Shown here one piece after another: positions 1 to 9,288 of a stretch of 42,185 nt of DNA. A program made the translations under genes and the position numbers. The stretch is taken from the NCBI GenBank assembly GCA_028716365.1, contig JAQUPZ010000017.1, positions 1 to 42,185 of the forward strand, written 5' to 3'. The notes under the pieces were generated by a model that worked only from the letters and a program-made list of their open reading frames with translations, was not told where the DNA came from and did no database searches. The stretch comes from Kiritimatiellia bacterium. GTDB lineage: Bacteria > Verrucomicrobiota > Kiritimatiellia > UBA8416 > YA12-FULL-48-11. Numbering within the stretch: position 1 is the stretch's first letter; each line of letters starts with the position of its first letter.

Positions 1-2300
1 ACGACAGCACGACTAATTCTGCAACGGCGGCTCTCATTACCGTTGGCAGTCTGCAGGGCAGCGATACTGCAACTTGGACACAGTACTATGACTCCAAGCA
101 CGTGGGCACCGGTAAGACGATGACACCCGATTCGACAGTCAAAGTCACCGACGGCAACAGCGGCAACAACTATTCTTATACCTATACTCCGGCGAACGTT
201 GGTGAGATAACCGCGCTTGCCCTGACGATAACCGGTCAGGCCAACAGCAAGAGTTATGACGGCACGACTAATTCTGCAACGGCTGCGAGTATTACCGTTG
301 GCAGCGTACAGGCTGGTGACAGCGCACCGACCTGGACGCAGTATTACAACTCAAAGCATGTGGGCACCGGCAAGACGATGACGCCCGATGCGACAGTCAA
401 AGTCACCGACGGTAACAGCGGTAATAATTACTCATATACCTATACTCCGGCGAACGTTGGTGAGATAACCGCGCTTGCCCTGACGATAACCGGCCAGGCC
501 AACAGCAAGACCTATGACGGTACAACCAATTCTGCAACGGCAGCGAGTATTACCGTTGGCAGCGTACAGGCTGGTGACAGCGCACCGACCTGGACGCAGT
601 ATTACGATACAAAACATGCGGGCACCGGTAAGACGATGACACCCGATTCAACAGTAAAAGTCACAGACGGCAACAGCGGCAACAACTACTCCTACACCTA
701 TACACCCGCGAACGTTGGCGAGATCACCGCGCTTGCCCTTACGATAACCGGTCAGGCCAACAGCAAGACCTATGACGGCACGACCAACTCGGCAGCGACG
801 GCTGTCATTACCGTCGGCAGTCTGCAGGGCAGCGATACGGCAACATGGACACAGTACTATGATACGAAACATGCGGGCACCGGCAAGACCATGACACCTG
901 ATGCAACAGTTAAAGTCACAGACGGCAACAGCGGTAATAACTACTCATATACCTATACACCCGCGAATGTCGGTGAGATAACTGCCCTCGCCCTCACCAT
1001 AACCGGTCAGGCCAACAGCAAGACCTATGACGGTACAACCAATTCTGCAACGGCAGCGAGTATTACCGTTGGCAGCGTACAGGCCGGTGACAGCGCACCG
1101 ACCTGGACGCAGTATTACGATACAAAACATGCGGGCACCGGTAAGACGATGACACCCGACTCAACAGTCAAGGTCACCGACGGCAACAGCGGCAATAATT
1201 ACTCCTATACCTATACGCCCGCGAACGTTGGTGAGATCACCGCCCTTGCCCTGACGATAACCGGCCAAGCTAACAGTAAAACTTATGACGGCACAACCAA
1301 CTCGGCCACGGCTGCCAGTATTACATCGGGCAGCGTACAGGCCGGTGACAGCGCGCCAACATGGACACAGTATTACAACTCAAAGCATGTGGGTACTGCC
1401 AAGACCATGACACCAGATGCGACAGTGAAAGTCGCAGACGGCAACAGCGGTAATAATTACTCTTATACCTATACTCCGGCGAATGTCGGTGAGATCAGCA
1501 AACGTTCGATCACCGTGACAGCTACAACCAATACCAAGCCATATGATGGCGATACCAGTGCTGCTGCGTTACCGACACTGACGGCAGGCACGCTGGCTGC
1601 CGGTGATACCGGGACTTACTCGGAGACCTACGACAATGCGAATATTGGTGCCGGCAAGACGCTGACACCGATGGCAGTGATAAAAGATGGAAGCCTGGTT
1701 GACATGACTGCCAACTATGACATTACGCTGACGGCCGACACGACTGGTGTGATAACGGCGAACATTCCTGATGTTACGAACGATGAGGGAGCAAGCGGTA
1801 TTATGTCATCGAGTGCCTGGCTGAGAGGTGCGCTCATTTCCACTGGTGGAGCGCCGACGACGGTTACGATCTACTGGGGAGCTTCGGACGGTGGGACTAC
1901 GAAGACGGCGTGGGGTAATACAAACGTACTTGGAGTACTCTCAACGGGTGTGTTCTCGAATCAGGTGAACGGTCTTAATATAAGTGCAAAGTACTATTAC
2001 CGTTGTTATGCCACAAACTCAGGCGGGGAAATCTGGGCGACAACAACAACGAATTTCACAACGAGGGTTGCTATAAATGCTATAACCAAATTATCGAATG
2101 GCTTTATTACCGTCTCATGGCCGGGGAATATCGATTGGACTTATACCGTACAATCTTCCAGTAATATACTTGATACCAACTTCTGGCTGAACCTGCCTGG
2201 TTACAGTAACATTCCAGGAAGCAATGAAACGATGAGCGCTACCGATACAAACGATATTTCTACTACTTCGCAACGATTCTACAGAGTTCTGGCCCATTAG
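1..2300 (+). CDS. YDG-repeat surface/secreted protein, 3' part
   Basis: The frame is open from the left edge (first full codon at position 3) to a TAG at 2298-2300, so the gene starts outside the window and the signal peptide is not visible. It encodes at least five complete and one partial near-identical repeats of about 86 residues containing the S-K-T-Y-D-G-T core of YDG/MBG-type Ig-like adhesin domains, then one divergent YDG repeat (about 1500-1757, core KPYDGDT). After that comes a fibronectin-like module (about 1760-2075, with TSTGGAPTTV-like wording ISTGGAPTTVTIYWG) and a C-terminal module ending SQRFYRVLAH, a type of ending I associate with large secreted verrucomicrobial proteins. 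Probable role is a cell-surface or extracellular structural/adhesive protein. No enzyme motif is seen. The family call is firm; the function is inference. Confidence 0.85.
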   Translation, partial: DSTTNSATAALITVGSLQGSDTATWTQYYDSKHVGTGKTMTPDSTVKVTDGNSGNNYSYTYTPANVGEITALALTITGQANSKSYDGTTNSATAASITVGSVQAGDSAPTWTQYYNSKHVGTGKTMTPDATVKVTDGNSGNNYSYTYTPANVGEITALALTITGQANSKTYDGTTNSATAASITVGSVQAGDSAPTWTQYYDTKHAGTGKTMTPDSTVKVTDGNSGNNYSYTYTPANVGEITALALTITGQANSKTYDGTTNSAATAVITVGSLQGSDTATWTQYYDTKHAGTGKTMTPDATVKVTDGNSGNNYSYTYTPANVGEITALALTITGQANSKTYDGTTNSATAASITVGSVQAGDSAPTWTQYYDTKHAGTGKTMTPDSTVKVTDGNSGNNYSYTYTPANVGEITALALTITGQANSKTYDGTTNSATAASITSGSVQAGDSAPTWTQYYNSKHVGTAKTMTPDATVKVADGNSGNNYSYTYTPANVGEISKRSITVTATTNTKPYDGDTSAAALPTLTAGTLAAGDTGTYSETYDNANIGAGKTLTPMAVIKDGSLVDMTANYDITLTADTTGVITANIPDVTNDEGASGIMSSSAWLRGALISTGGAPTTVTIYWGASDGGTTKTAWGNTNVLGVLSTGVFSNQVNGLNISAKYYYRCYATNSGGEIWATTTTNFTTRVAINAITKLSNGFITVSWPGNIDWTYTVQSSSNILDTNFWLNLPGYSNIPGSNETMSATDTNDISTTSQRFYRVLAH
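213..1499 (+). repeat. Five complete in-frame tandem repeats (YDG domain units)
   Basis: Units begin at 213, 471, 729, 984 and 1242, each with Ala-Leu-Ala-Leu codons, giving periods of 258, 258, 255, 258 and 258 bases. The 255-base unit has GSLQGSDTATW in place of GSVQAGDSAPTW. A further partial unit fills 1-212, and a divergent unit starts near 1500. The units are almost identical at the DNA level, mostly differing at third codon positions. All periods are multiples of three, so gain or loss of a unit keeps the reading frame. Confidence 0.95.
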
Positions 2301-2334
2301 TCCGGATCTTGTATAAGTAATCATGCAATCTGCG

Positions 2335-2370
2335 GTCTAATAGATTGTAATGCGCTTGAATTTATTAGAC
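2335..2370. repeat. Inverted repeat between YDG gene and asnB
   Basis: GTCTAATA at 2335-2342 is repeated as its exact reverse complement TATTAGAC at 2363-2370, with a 20-base loop. It lies 35 bases after the stop of the repeat protein and ends 35 bases before the asnB start. There is no following T-run, so it is not a convincing intrinsic terminator. An operator or mRNA hairpin is possible; eight base pairs could also be chance in AT-rich DNA. Confidence 0.3.
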
Positions 2371-2405
2371 GGTAATACGTTAGTAGAAAGGTCGCAAATA
2401 AAGCA

Positions 2406-4319
2406 ATGGGTGGAATCTGCGGATATATTGGCCTGAATGATGAAAGTTCCTTGAGCAGGATGCTCGGGCATATGGTTCATCGTGGACCGGATGATGAAGG
2501 TAAATACACAGAACTGGGACTTGGACTCGGTAGCCGCAGACTAAGTATCATTGATATTAAAGGCGGTCACCAACCCCTCACCAATGAAAATAAAAACATC
2601 TGGGTAGTTCTTAACGGTGAAATCTATAATTACAGAGAACTGCGCGAAGAATTGGCAGGTAAAGGTCATCAATTTGCGACTCAATCAGACACAGAAGTAT
2701 TAGTCCACCTTTACGAGGAAAAAGGCGAAGAAATGGCACATCTTCTCCGGGGAATGTTCGCTATCGCCCTCTGGGATTCAAAACAGGAAGTATTCCTGCT
2801 AATTCGTGATCGTCTGGGAATCAAACCGCTGTATTATTCTGATACTGAAGACGGCGGTCTTATTTTCGCTTCAGAACTTGATTCTATCAGGGAAGCCCTG
2901 CCCGCAAGCTCTGTTTCTCCACAAGCTATCGCCCAGTACCTTACCCTTTCCTATATCCCCGCGCCCAGAACGATTTACAAAGGTATCAGACAGCTCATGC
3001 CCGGCCAGATTCTTAAAGAACAAGGCGAAACAAGGACCATCAGAACATACTTTGAACCTTCATCACTGATTACCCCTTCGATCCGTACGCCTGTCAGAGA
3101 ACTGGAACAACAATTCAGGGATAAACTTAAAGATTCTGTTAAATCAAACATGGCCAGCGATGTCCCTTTAGGTCTCCTGCTCTCAGGAGGACTTGATTCC
3201 GCTTCCATCCTTGCCATGATGCGATCGATAACTGATGGCCAGATCAACACATTCTCCATCGGATATAAAGACCAGGCAGACAACGGATTCAATGAAACAG
3301 CCGAAGCGCGTATACTCGCTGAGAAGTTCAGCACATCTCACACAGAGGAACTTCTTTCTCCTGATATTCAAGATATTCTGCCTAAGGTTATCAAGGCCAT
3401 GGGTGAGCCGTTTGCTGATTCCTCCTCGATAGTCACACATCTGATTTCGCAGATAGCCAGAAAATCCGTCAAGGTCGCTCTGTCCGGCATAGGTGGGAAC
3501 GAACTTTTCGGCGGTTACTCAAGGCATCTCGACATACAACTTGCCGGGTACTATTACAAGTCGCCGGGATTCCTTCGGGAATTTGTTGTAAACCGGATCT
3601 CCTCCCTGTTTCCGGAAACAGAACCCCACAGGGATCAACCCAGCCGTTTAAAGCGTTTCCTTCAGAATGGCCACCTGCCCATTGACAAGCAATATGTCAA
3701 ATGGATTACATTCATTCCCCATGAATGGCAAGGCCCCATATTTGCTGAAAATTTCAGGAACGAAGTAGACACGCAATCAGCCGTAGATCTTTTTGAAGAT
3801 ATGTTCCGGCAATGGCCCGCCAGGTATCCAGCCGACAAGGCCATGGGCCTGGACATCCAAACTTACCTCCCGGATGATCTTCTGAAGATGGGTGACAGGA
3901 TGAGCATGGCGCATTCACTCGAGCTCAGGGCACCGTTCTGTGATCACGAACTTCTTGCATTTGCCATGCAGGTATCCTGGAAAAGAAGGTTCACAGGTAT
4001 GCAGCTTAAAGGTTTCATGAAGAACTCGTTCAAGGGGATTCTCCCAGAACAAATAATCAAGCGCGCAAAGAAGGGATTCATGGTTCCCCTCGCCCGCTGG
4101 TTGAGAGAACCGTTACGCGATATGGTACACGACCTTCTATCTGAACACAGGATTAATCAGCGCGGTTATCTAAATCCAAAATATGTTACATGGTTGATAG
4201 ACAAACATGAATCAGGCAGGCATAACTTCGCCAATCAGATATATGCACTGCTTGTCCTTGAAATATGGCTACAACAACGCCGGTCAGCCTTGAATGACGA
4301 CGTTACTATTGAATTATAA
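2406..4319 (+). CDS. asnB: Asparagine synthase (glutamine-hydrolysing type) with Cys2 replaced by Gly
   Basis: A 637-residue AsnB-type amidotransferase, full length for the family, which makes asparagine from aspartate, ATP and glutamine. The N-terminal Ntn glutaminase domain (about 1-190) shows SRRLSIID, LNGEIYN and QSDTEV, which bind glutamine. The C-terminal synthetase domain shows the PPi-loop SGGLDS at 260-265 and SGIGGNELFGGY. The start ATG at 2406 has a GAAAGG-like ribosome site about 14 bases upstream. The N-terminus reads MGGICGYIG where the family has MCGI: the codon for the catalytic nucleophile Cys2 is GGT (Gly), one base away from TGT. Cys5 is present but is not the processed N-terminal nucleophile. 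If real, glutamine hydrolysis should be lost and only free ammonia used. The DUF72 gene follows directly. Confidence 0.92.
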   Translation: MGGICGYIGLNDESSLSRMLGHMVHRGPDDEGKYTELGLGLGSRRLSIIDIKGGHQPLTNENKNIWVVLNGEIYNYRELREELAGKGHQFATQSDTEVLVHLYEEKGEEMAHLLRGMFAIALWDSKQEVFLLIRDRLGIKPLYYSDTEDGGLIFASELDSIREALPASSVSPQAIAQYLTLSYIPAPRTIYKGIRQLMPGQILKEQGETRTIRTYFEPSSLITPSIRTPVRELEQQFRDKLKDSVKSNMASDVPLGLLLSGGLDSASILAMMRSITDGQINTFSIGYKDQADNGFNETAEARILAEKFSTSHTEELLSPDIQDILPKVIKAMGEPFADSSSIVTHLISQIARKSVKVALSGIGGNELFGGYSRHLDIQLAGYYYKSPGFLREFVVNRISSLFPETEPHRDQPSRLKRFLQNGHLPIDKQYVKWITFIPHEWQGPIFAENFRNEVDTQSAVDLFEDMFRQWPARYPADKAMGLDIQTYLPDDLLKMGDRMSMAHSLELRAPFCDHELLAFAMQVSWKRRFTGMQLKGFMKNSFKGILPEQIIKRAKKGFMVPLARWLREPLRDMVHDLLSEHRINQRGYLNPKYVTWLIDKHESGRHNFANQIYALLVLEIWLQQRRSALNDDVTIEL

Positions 4320-4344
4320 ACATCTGCCAGTATCGAAAATAGAC

Positions 4345-5316
4345 ATGAATGCAGCGAATCAGGAAGAATTTTCATTCAATACTACGCGACCAATGGCTAC
4401 GAACAGGACTGAACAACTGGTCGAATCGGCCGCATTGTCACCCTCTCCCCCGCTCTCCAACTCATCGCCCCCTGATATCTTCTTCGGTGTTGCGGGCTGG
4501 TCTTATCCTGACTGGGATGGATACGTTTATTCATCCGGGATCAAAGATAAATTGGGATTTATTGCCGGGTTTGTGGACATGATAGAAATCAACAATACAT
4601 TCTACCGTCCACCAGAGGTAAAAACTGTTGAGTCCTGGATAAAACGGATCGAACATTTTCCCCATTTCTTTTTTACCGCAAAACTGCATCGTGAAATAAC
4701 ACATGAAGGCATAATAAGCGAACAGATGGTAAAGCATTTCCACACCGGCTTTGAACCAATGATAACAACAAACAGACTGCGACACCTGCTGGTACAATTT
4801 AAACATGACTTCAACAGCAGTCTGGAACATCGCGAATATCTGAAAAAGATCAGCAATAGTTTCAAGGACATGGCGAATCTGACGCTTGAACTGCGACATA
4901 ACTCATGGCAAACCAAAGATAATCTGGATTTCCTTGCATCGCTGGATGTTACTGTTGCAAATCTTGATTATCCGGAAGCTGGCGATTCGTTCAATCTTAA
5001 AGAAACCGATATCGGCAAGGATGCTTATCTGAGGCTGCATGGAAGGAATTCCAAGGCCTGGTTTGACAAGAAAGCCGGCAGAGATGAAACATACGATTAC
5101 TTCTATTCCGAAAAGGAACTTTCAGGAATCAAGGATCGTGCAAAAAAAATAGCCAGGAAGTCCAAGACGCTCACAATTGTCACAAACAACCATTATCAGG
5201 GAAAAGAAGTCGTCAATGCTCTCCAGCTCAAAGCAATGATCTCAGGAAGGAAAGTCCCAGTACCAAATTTACTTTTAAACAAATATCCTCAACTAAGAGA
5301 CATTGTGCTGAACTGA
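4345..5316 (+). CDS. DUF72 (YecE-like) protein
   Basis: The conserved DUF72 domain begins about 45 residues after the chosen start with FFGVAGWSYPDW and continues with EINNTFYRPP, FTAKLHREITH, LTLELRHNSW, YLRLHGRN and VTNNHYQGKE; the fold is a TIM-like barrel and the biochemical role of the family is not established to my knowledge. An ATG at 4294 in the same frame would overlap the end of asnB by 26 bases; 4345 is the first start outside asnB and 4393 is another candidate. None has a clear ribosome site, so translation may depend on coupling to asnB. The N-terminal stretch before the domain is low-complexity (S/P-rich) and poorly conserved looking. Cytosolic, no signal peptide. Confidence 0.85.
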   Translation: MNAANQEEFSFNTTRPMATNRTEQLVESAALSPSPPLSNSSPPDIFFGVAGWSYPDWDGYVYSSGIKDKLGFIAGFVDMIEINNTFYRPPEVKTVESWIKRIEHFPHFFFTAKLHREITHEGIISEQMVKHFHTGFEPMITTNRLRHLLVQFKHDFNSSLEHREYLKKISNSFKDMANLTLELRHNSWQTKDNLDFLASLDVTVANLDYPEAGDSFNLKETDIGKDAYLRLHGRNSKAWFDKKAGRDETYDYFYSEKELSGIKDRAKKIARKSKTLTIVTNNHYQGKEVVNALQLKAMISGRKVPVPNLLLNKYPQLRDIVLN

Positions 5317-5326
5317 GGGAATAAGA

Positions 5327-7414
5327 CTATCGTATCTTATTTGCCTCGCGCCGCTTTTTAATGATTTCTTCGGCGATAGAGAATGGAACTGTTTCGTAAT
5401 GCTCAAAATGCATCGTAAAGCTGCCCCTTCCCTGCGTCATCGTCCTGATCGCATTAGAATATCCAAACATTTCGCTGAGAGGGACCATCCCCTGTATAAC
5501 CTTACTGCCCCCCTGTTCGCTCATGGATTCAATGCGGCCACGCCTTTGACAAATAGACCCTGATGCCGGCCCCATATAATCTTCCGGGGCAATAACTTCA
5601 ACCGACATAACAGGTTCAAGCAGTTCAGGCCTTGCCTGCATGAACAACGTCTTGAAACATACTCTGGCAGCTTCCACAAAAGCAAAATCGCTGGAATCAA
5701 CCTCATGGTAGGACCCGTCATAAACAGTCACACGCATGTCAACTACCGGATACCCGGCATAAGGTCCGCTCATCATCGCCTTTAAAACTCCCTTCTCGAT
5801 GGAAGGAATATATGTATCAGGAATGTGCCCACCCTTGATTTCATTTACAAATTCAAAGCCTTCACCAGGTCCACGCGGTTCAAGTCGCAGATACACATGA
5901 CCATACTGACCACGGCCACCGCTCTGTTTGACATGCTTATACTGCCCCTGTACTAAAATAGTAGCAGTCTCCCTGTATGCCACTTCCGGCCGGCCGACTT
6001 CCGCAACAACCCCAAACTCCCGCTTCATACGTTCGACAAGAACTTCAAGGTGGAGTTCACCCATTCCCGAAATAATTGTTTCAGAAGTCTCCTCGTCAAA
6101 TGACACCAGGAATGTTGGATCTTCGTCAGAAAGATGCCTTAGCGCCGCACCCATTTTCTCATTATCACTCCTGCTTTCCGGTTTGATACTGATTGACATG
6201 ACCGGTGCAGGAAATTCGATACTCTCAAGAAGGATTGGATGTTCCTGACAACACAGTGTGTCACCAGTCCTTACATCACCAAGCCCGACGACACCAACGA
6301 TATCACCACAGCGCGCCTCATTAATAGATTCCTGCCTGTTTGCATGTATCCGCAGTAACCTCCCAATGCGTTGTGTTTTCTTTTGTGTACTGTTAAGCAC
6401 AACAGTTCCTGCCATAATTGTTCCCGAATAAACACGCATAAGCGTTAGCTTGCCCATATGACGGTCGGCTATGATTTTAAATGCCATTGCGGCAAATGGT
6501 TCGTCATCAGAATGTGCACGCAGAATATTCTCGTCAGCGCCCGCATGTACCAATGGCGGCAGATCTTCGGGAGATGGCAGAAAATTGACAATACCATCAA
6601 GAAGCTGCTGGATGCCTTTATTTTTGAACGCAGATCCACAGTACACGGGAATTACCCGGCGGGTTATTGTAGCCTTCCGGATTATACTGAGAATCTCATC
6701 CTCGGAAAGATTTCCTGTTTCCAGGAATTTTTCAAGAAGCGCGTCTTCCTGTTCAGCACTTTTTTCAACAAGGTTCGCACGCCATGTCTTCGCCTTTTTC
6801 ATTTTCGCAACGGGAATCTCTTTTTCGATAATGGTTCGACCTTGATCTTCTTCGCTGTAATAAATGGCTTTCATCTTGACCAGGTCAATAACACCCTCAA
6901 ACTTGTCTTCTTTGCCTATTGGCACTACCATGGGGACGGGATTACCGCCAAGAATGGTCTTTATCTCATCAACAACACCGAAGAAATCTGCTCCAACCCG
7001 ATCCATTTTGTTGACAAAAGCTATCTTGGGTACATTATATTTTTCGCTCTGACGCCAAACCTGTTCGGATTGCGGTTGAACACCACCAACAGCACAGAAA
7101 AGGGCAACTGCGCCGTCGAGAACGCGGAGGCTGCGTTCAACTTCCGCCGTAAAATCAACATGGCCGGGAGTATCAATCAAAGTTACCTGGTGATCATTCC
7201 ATGATAAGGTAGTGGCTGCAGAGGTGATTGTAATTCCCCGTTCCTGTTCCTGATCCATAAAGTCCATTATGGCTTCCCCGTCATGCACCTCGCCAAGCTT
7301 ATGGGTTTTACCCGCATAAAACAGTATACGCTCACTCACGGTCGTTTTACCTGCGTCAATATGAGCCATGATACCAATGTTTCTTACCCGCAATAAAGAT
7401 ATCGTTCTCGCCAT
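5327..7414 (-). CDS. fusA: Translation elongation factor G
   Basis: EF-G drives ribosome translocation with GTP. All G-domain motifs are present: AHIDAGKTT (P-loop), RGITITSAATT (switch I end), DTPGHVDF (G3) and NKMD (G4). Domains II-V follow, with MGELHLEVLVERMKREF in domain III, KQSGGRGQYGHV in domain IV and RRGRIESM in domain V. Length is 695 residues, usual for the family. I start it at ATG 7414 (MARTISLL), preceded by GGGAGA at 7422-7427; an upstream in-frame TTG at 7429 is less likely. It stands alone, not next to rpsL, rpsG or tuf, so this may be a second EF-G of the genome. It converges on the DUF72 gene with 10 bases between stops. Confidence 0.95.
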   Translation of the reverse strand: MARTISLLRVRNIGIMAHIDAGKTTVSERILFYAGKTHKLGEVHDGEAIMDFMDQEQERGITITSAATTLSWNDHQVTLIDTPGHVDFTAEVERSLRVLDGAVALFCAVGGVQPQSEQVWRQSEKYNVPKIAFVNKMDRVGADFFGVVDEIKTILGGNPVPMVVPIGKEDKFEGVIDLVKMKAIYYSEEDQGRTIIEKEIPVAKMKKAKTWRANLVEKSAEQEDALLEKFLETGNLSEDEILSIIRKATITRRVIPVYCGSAFKNKGIQQLLDGIVNFLPSPEDLPPLVHAGADENILRAHSDDEPFAAMAFKIIADRHMGKLTLMRVYSGTIMAGTVVLNSTQKKTQRIGRLLRIHANRQESINEARCGDIVGVVGLGDVRTGDTLCCQEHPILLESIEFPAPVMSISIKPESRSDNEKMGAALRHLSDEDPTFLVSFDEETSETIISGMGELHLEVLVERMKREFGVVAEVGRPEVAYRETATILVQGQYKHVKQSGGRGQYGHVYLRLEPRGPGEGFEFVNEIKGGHIPDTYIPSIEKGVLKAMMSGPYAGYPVVDMRVTVYDGSYHEVDSSDFAFVEAARVCFKTLFMQARPELLEPVMSVEVIAPEDYMGPASGSICQRRGRIESMSEQGGSKVIQGMVPLSEMFGYSNAIRTMTQGRGSFTMHFEHYETVPFSIAEEIIKKRREANKIR

Positions 7415-7446
7415 AACGGATTCTCCCAATCAATTAGAAGGGCGGA

Positions 7447-7475
7447 ACTATGGATAGATTCCCCACCCAATTCAA
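7447..7475 (-). promoter_or_regulatory. Candidate sigma-70 promoter for fusA
   Basis: On the minus strand, TTGAAT (7470-7475) and CATAGT (7447-7452) are separated by 17 bases and point at the EF-G start 33 bases further on. Each box matches consensus at four of six positions. The rest of the 7415-7591 divergent gap shows no other clear signal. Confidence 0.35.
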
Positions 7476-7591
7476 GGGAAAAATAAAAAAATGCGATACC
7501 CGTCACCACTTAAGACTAATATTTCAAGAATTATGGTATACCGCCGTTTTTCCTCTTGTGTTGATAATTCCGACGCTATAGATTCCGGTAA

Positions 7592-8083
7592 ATGAAAAAG
7601 AAAACCTACATAACTCGGTCGGCAGAATTCAGAGATGCGGAAAAAATTTTTTCTCTTATTAAAACTTTTCCGGCCGAACTTCTCCCGCGTTCAATAAGCG
7701 ATATCGCCCAGAATATAGACAGATTCATTGTCTGCGAGATGAAGAACAAGGTAGTTGGTACAATTTCCTGGCAAATACTGCCTGAAATTGGAATGCCACG
7801 ACATCCCTCGATAGAAATTCAGTCACTTGCCATAGAAAAAAAACATCATAAATCGGGTATTGGCAGGGCACTTGTAAACGAAGCCATTAAACGTATCAAA
7901 CCTCTTCATCCTCACCAGATAATTGCACTCACTTTTTCTCCGGATTTCTTCAGGAAAATGGGTTTCAGGGAAGTTCCAAAACAACAGTTGATGCATAAAA
8001 TCTACATGGGATGTATTAACTGTTCCAAATACAATTCACCGTTCACATGCCCTGAAATTGCCATGACGCTTACAATCCTATGA
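7592..8083 (+). CDS. GNAT N-acetyltransferase, short ArgA-like (putative N-acetylglutamate synthase)
   Basis: A 163-residue GNAT enzyme. The acetyl-CoA loop region is visible as QSLAIEKKHHKSGIGRALV (R/Q-x-x-G-x-G/A type, here KSGIGRAL) and the C-terminal strand-helix as FFRKMGFREVP. The last 30 residues carry Cys-x2-Cys-x7-Cys (GCINCSKYNSPFTCPEIAM), a tail I recall from short stand-alone N-acetylglutamate synthases of delta-proteobacteria and relatives, which feed arginine biosynthesis. No other arginine gene is nearby, so the substrate is inference. The stop overlaps the start of the AsmA-like gene by ATGA at 8080-8083, suggesting coupled translation. Ribosome site before 7592 is weak. Confidence 0.75.
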   Translation: MKKKTYITRSAEFRDAEKIFSLIKTFPAELLPRSISDIAQNIDRFIVCEMKNKVVGTISWQILPEIGMPRHPSIEIQSLAIEKKHHKSGIGRALVNEAIKRIKPLHPHQIIALTFSPDFFRKMGFREVPKQQLMHKIYMGCINCSKYNSPFTCPEIAMTLTIL

Positions 8084-9285
8084 CATATCAGAAAAAGACC
8101 GTTCTGATTATTGCCTGCGTTCTGGCACTGCTTATTGTAATAATCAATGTATTCCTGTTTTTCGGGCTTACAAGCCTCGCAAAAAATGCACTTCCAGAAA
8201 TTACAAAGACAACAGGATTAAATATTGATTTCAACCGACTCTGGGTCACATTGCCAAGCGCAACAATAAAGTGTTCCGGCCTGAAAATTGGAAACCCTGA
8301 AGGATTCACAACAAACAATGTTTCGTTCCTGTCCATGGATAAGGCAAGCATCAACATCGGCATACTTTCTCTCGCACGTGGGATAATCGATTTGTCATCG
8401 GTATGTATTAAAGAATCACGACTAACCATAATAAAAAATGAGACCGGCAAGATCAATGTCGCTACTATTGGAGATATCACAAAATCGACGTCCCAAAAAA
8501 AACAATCCAAGCTAATTCATCCAAAACAAAGGGATCATGAAAAACCGTCAGGGGATCAGGAACAAACAGAATCATCTCAAATCTTAAAACGAGACACAAA
8601 ACAAGAGAAACTGGCGGTAACTCCAAAGGCAGTCATCGGCAACGCCAGGATCAATACAATCGTCGAATATGTTGATTATCAATCTTCGTCGGCCAATGGG
8701 GCCCGACTGGCGCTTGATCTTCATATCCGGGCTGACGGTGTTACCACATTCGGTAATCCTGAAACTGCGAATGGATCTTTTTCAGTTAACGGGCATCTTG
8801 AAGGAAAACCTCACGCGCTGGTCATTAACATCAAAGGTAAAATAGCACCCTTGTCCAACCCCGAAAAACCAACATTTGAAGTTTACGGAACAATTACGAA
8901 TATTTGCACAAGGGATTTCAAGGAATTTGCCGATGTGATCGGGATCGAGAGTGATTGTATTGATATCGACATTAACGTCAAATGCCAGGATGGCTCATAT
9001 AGTCGTGGTGTTTCTATTATAAAGGTAAAGACAACGAACCTCAAACTTACAGCCAAATCTGCGGGAAAATTACGCGGTACAAGCATCTCCAACCTGTCGG
9101 TCTCAATTCCATTAAAAGGAACTGTACAGGCCCCAGATTTTGATTTCCTTGGCACATTACTGGGAACCTTAATGGGAAATTTGGACGGTATGATTAAATC
9201 AATCAATGTTGATCAGAAGAGTATTGATAAACAAATAAATAATTTCTTTAACAGTGTACTGGGTGGAAAGAAAAAGAAGAGATAA
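8080..9285 (+). CDS. AsmA-like inner-membrane-anchored protein
   Basis: A 401-residue protein with one N-terminal membrane segment (about residues 8-30, VLIIACVLALLIVIINVFLF) followed by a periplasmic-looking region of alternating beta pattern. The start of the soluble part (ITKTTGLNIDFNRLWVTLPS, KCSGLKIGNPEGFTT) matches the N-terminal module of AsmA/DUF748-type proteins, which bridge or organise the envelope. A charged Lys/Gln/Glu-rich linker lies at about 140-190, and the C-terminus is Lys-rich (KKKKR). It is translationally coupled to the acetyltransferase in front. It converges on the helicase gene with only three bases between them. Function in this organism is unknown; lipid transport or envelope homeostasis is the family-level guess. 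Confidence 0.65.
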   Translation: MTYQKKTVLIIACVLALLIVIINVFLFFGLTSLAKNALPEITKTTGLNIDFNRLWVTLPSATIKCSGLKIGNPEGFTTNNVSFLSMDKASINIGILSLARGIIDLSSVCIKESRLTIIKNETGKINVATIGDITKSTSQKKQSKLIHPKQRDHEKPSGDQEQTESSQILKRDTKQEKLAVTPKAVIGNARINTIVEYVDYQSSSANGARLALDLHIRADGVTTFGNPETANGSFSVNGHLEGKPHALVINIKGKIAPLSNPEKPTFEVYGTITNICTRDFKEFADVIGIESDCIDIDINVKCQDGSYSRGVSIIKVKTTNLKLTAKSAGKLRGTSISNLSVSIPLKGTVQAPDFDFLGTLLGTLMGNLDGMIKSINVDQKSIDKQINNFFNSVLGGKKKKR

Positions 9286-9288
9286 ATA

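Noticed and set aside
432..1130. Several minus-strand open frames within the YDG repeats
   Set aside because: They recur with the repeat period, being the reverse reading of the same repeated DNA.
213..1499. CRISPR array or minisatellite
   Set aside because: Units are 255-258 bases with no spacers and encode a continuous protein domain repeat.
6458..7204. Long open frame (248 codons) on the plus strand
   Set aside because: It runs antisense to the G domain of EF-G, has no ribosome site and its translation looks like no protein family.
7592..8083. Horizontal transfer of the acetyltransferase/AsmA pair
   Set aside because: No mobile element, repeat or clear composition change at the borders supports it by eye.
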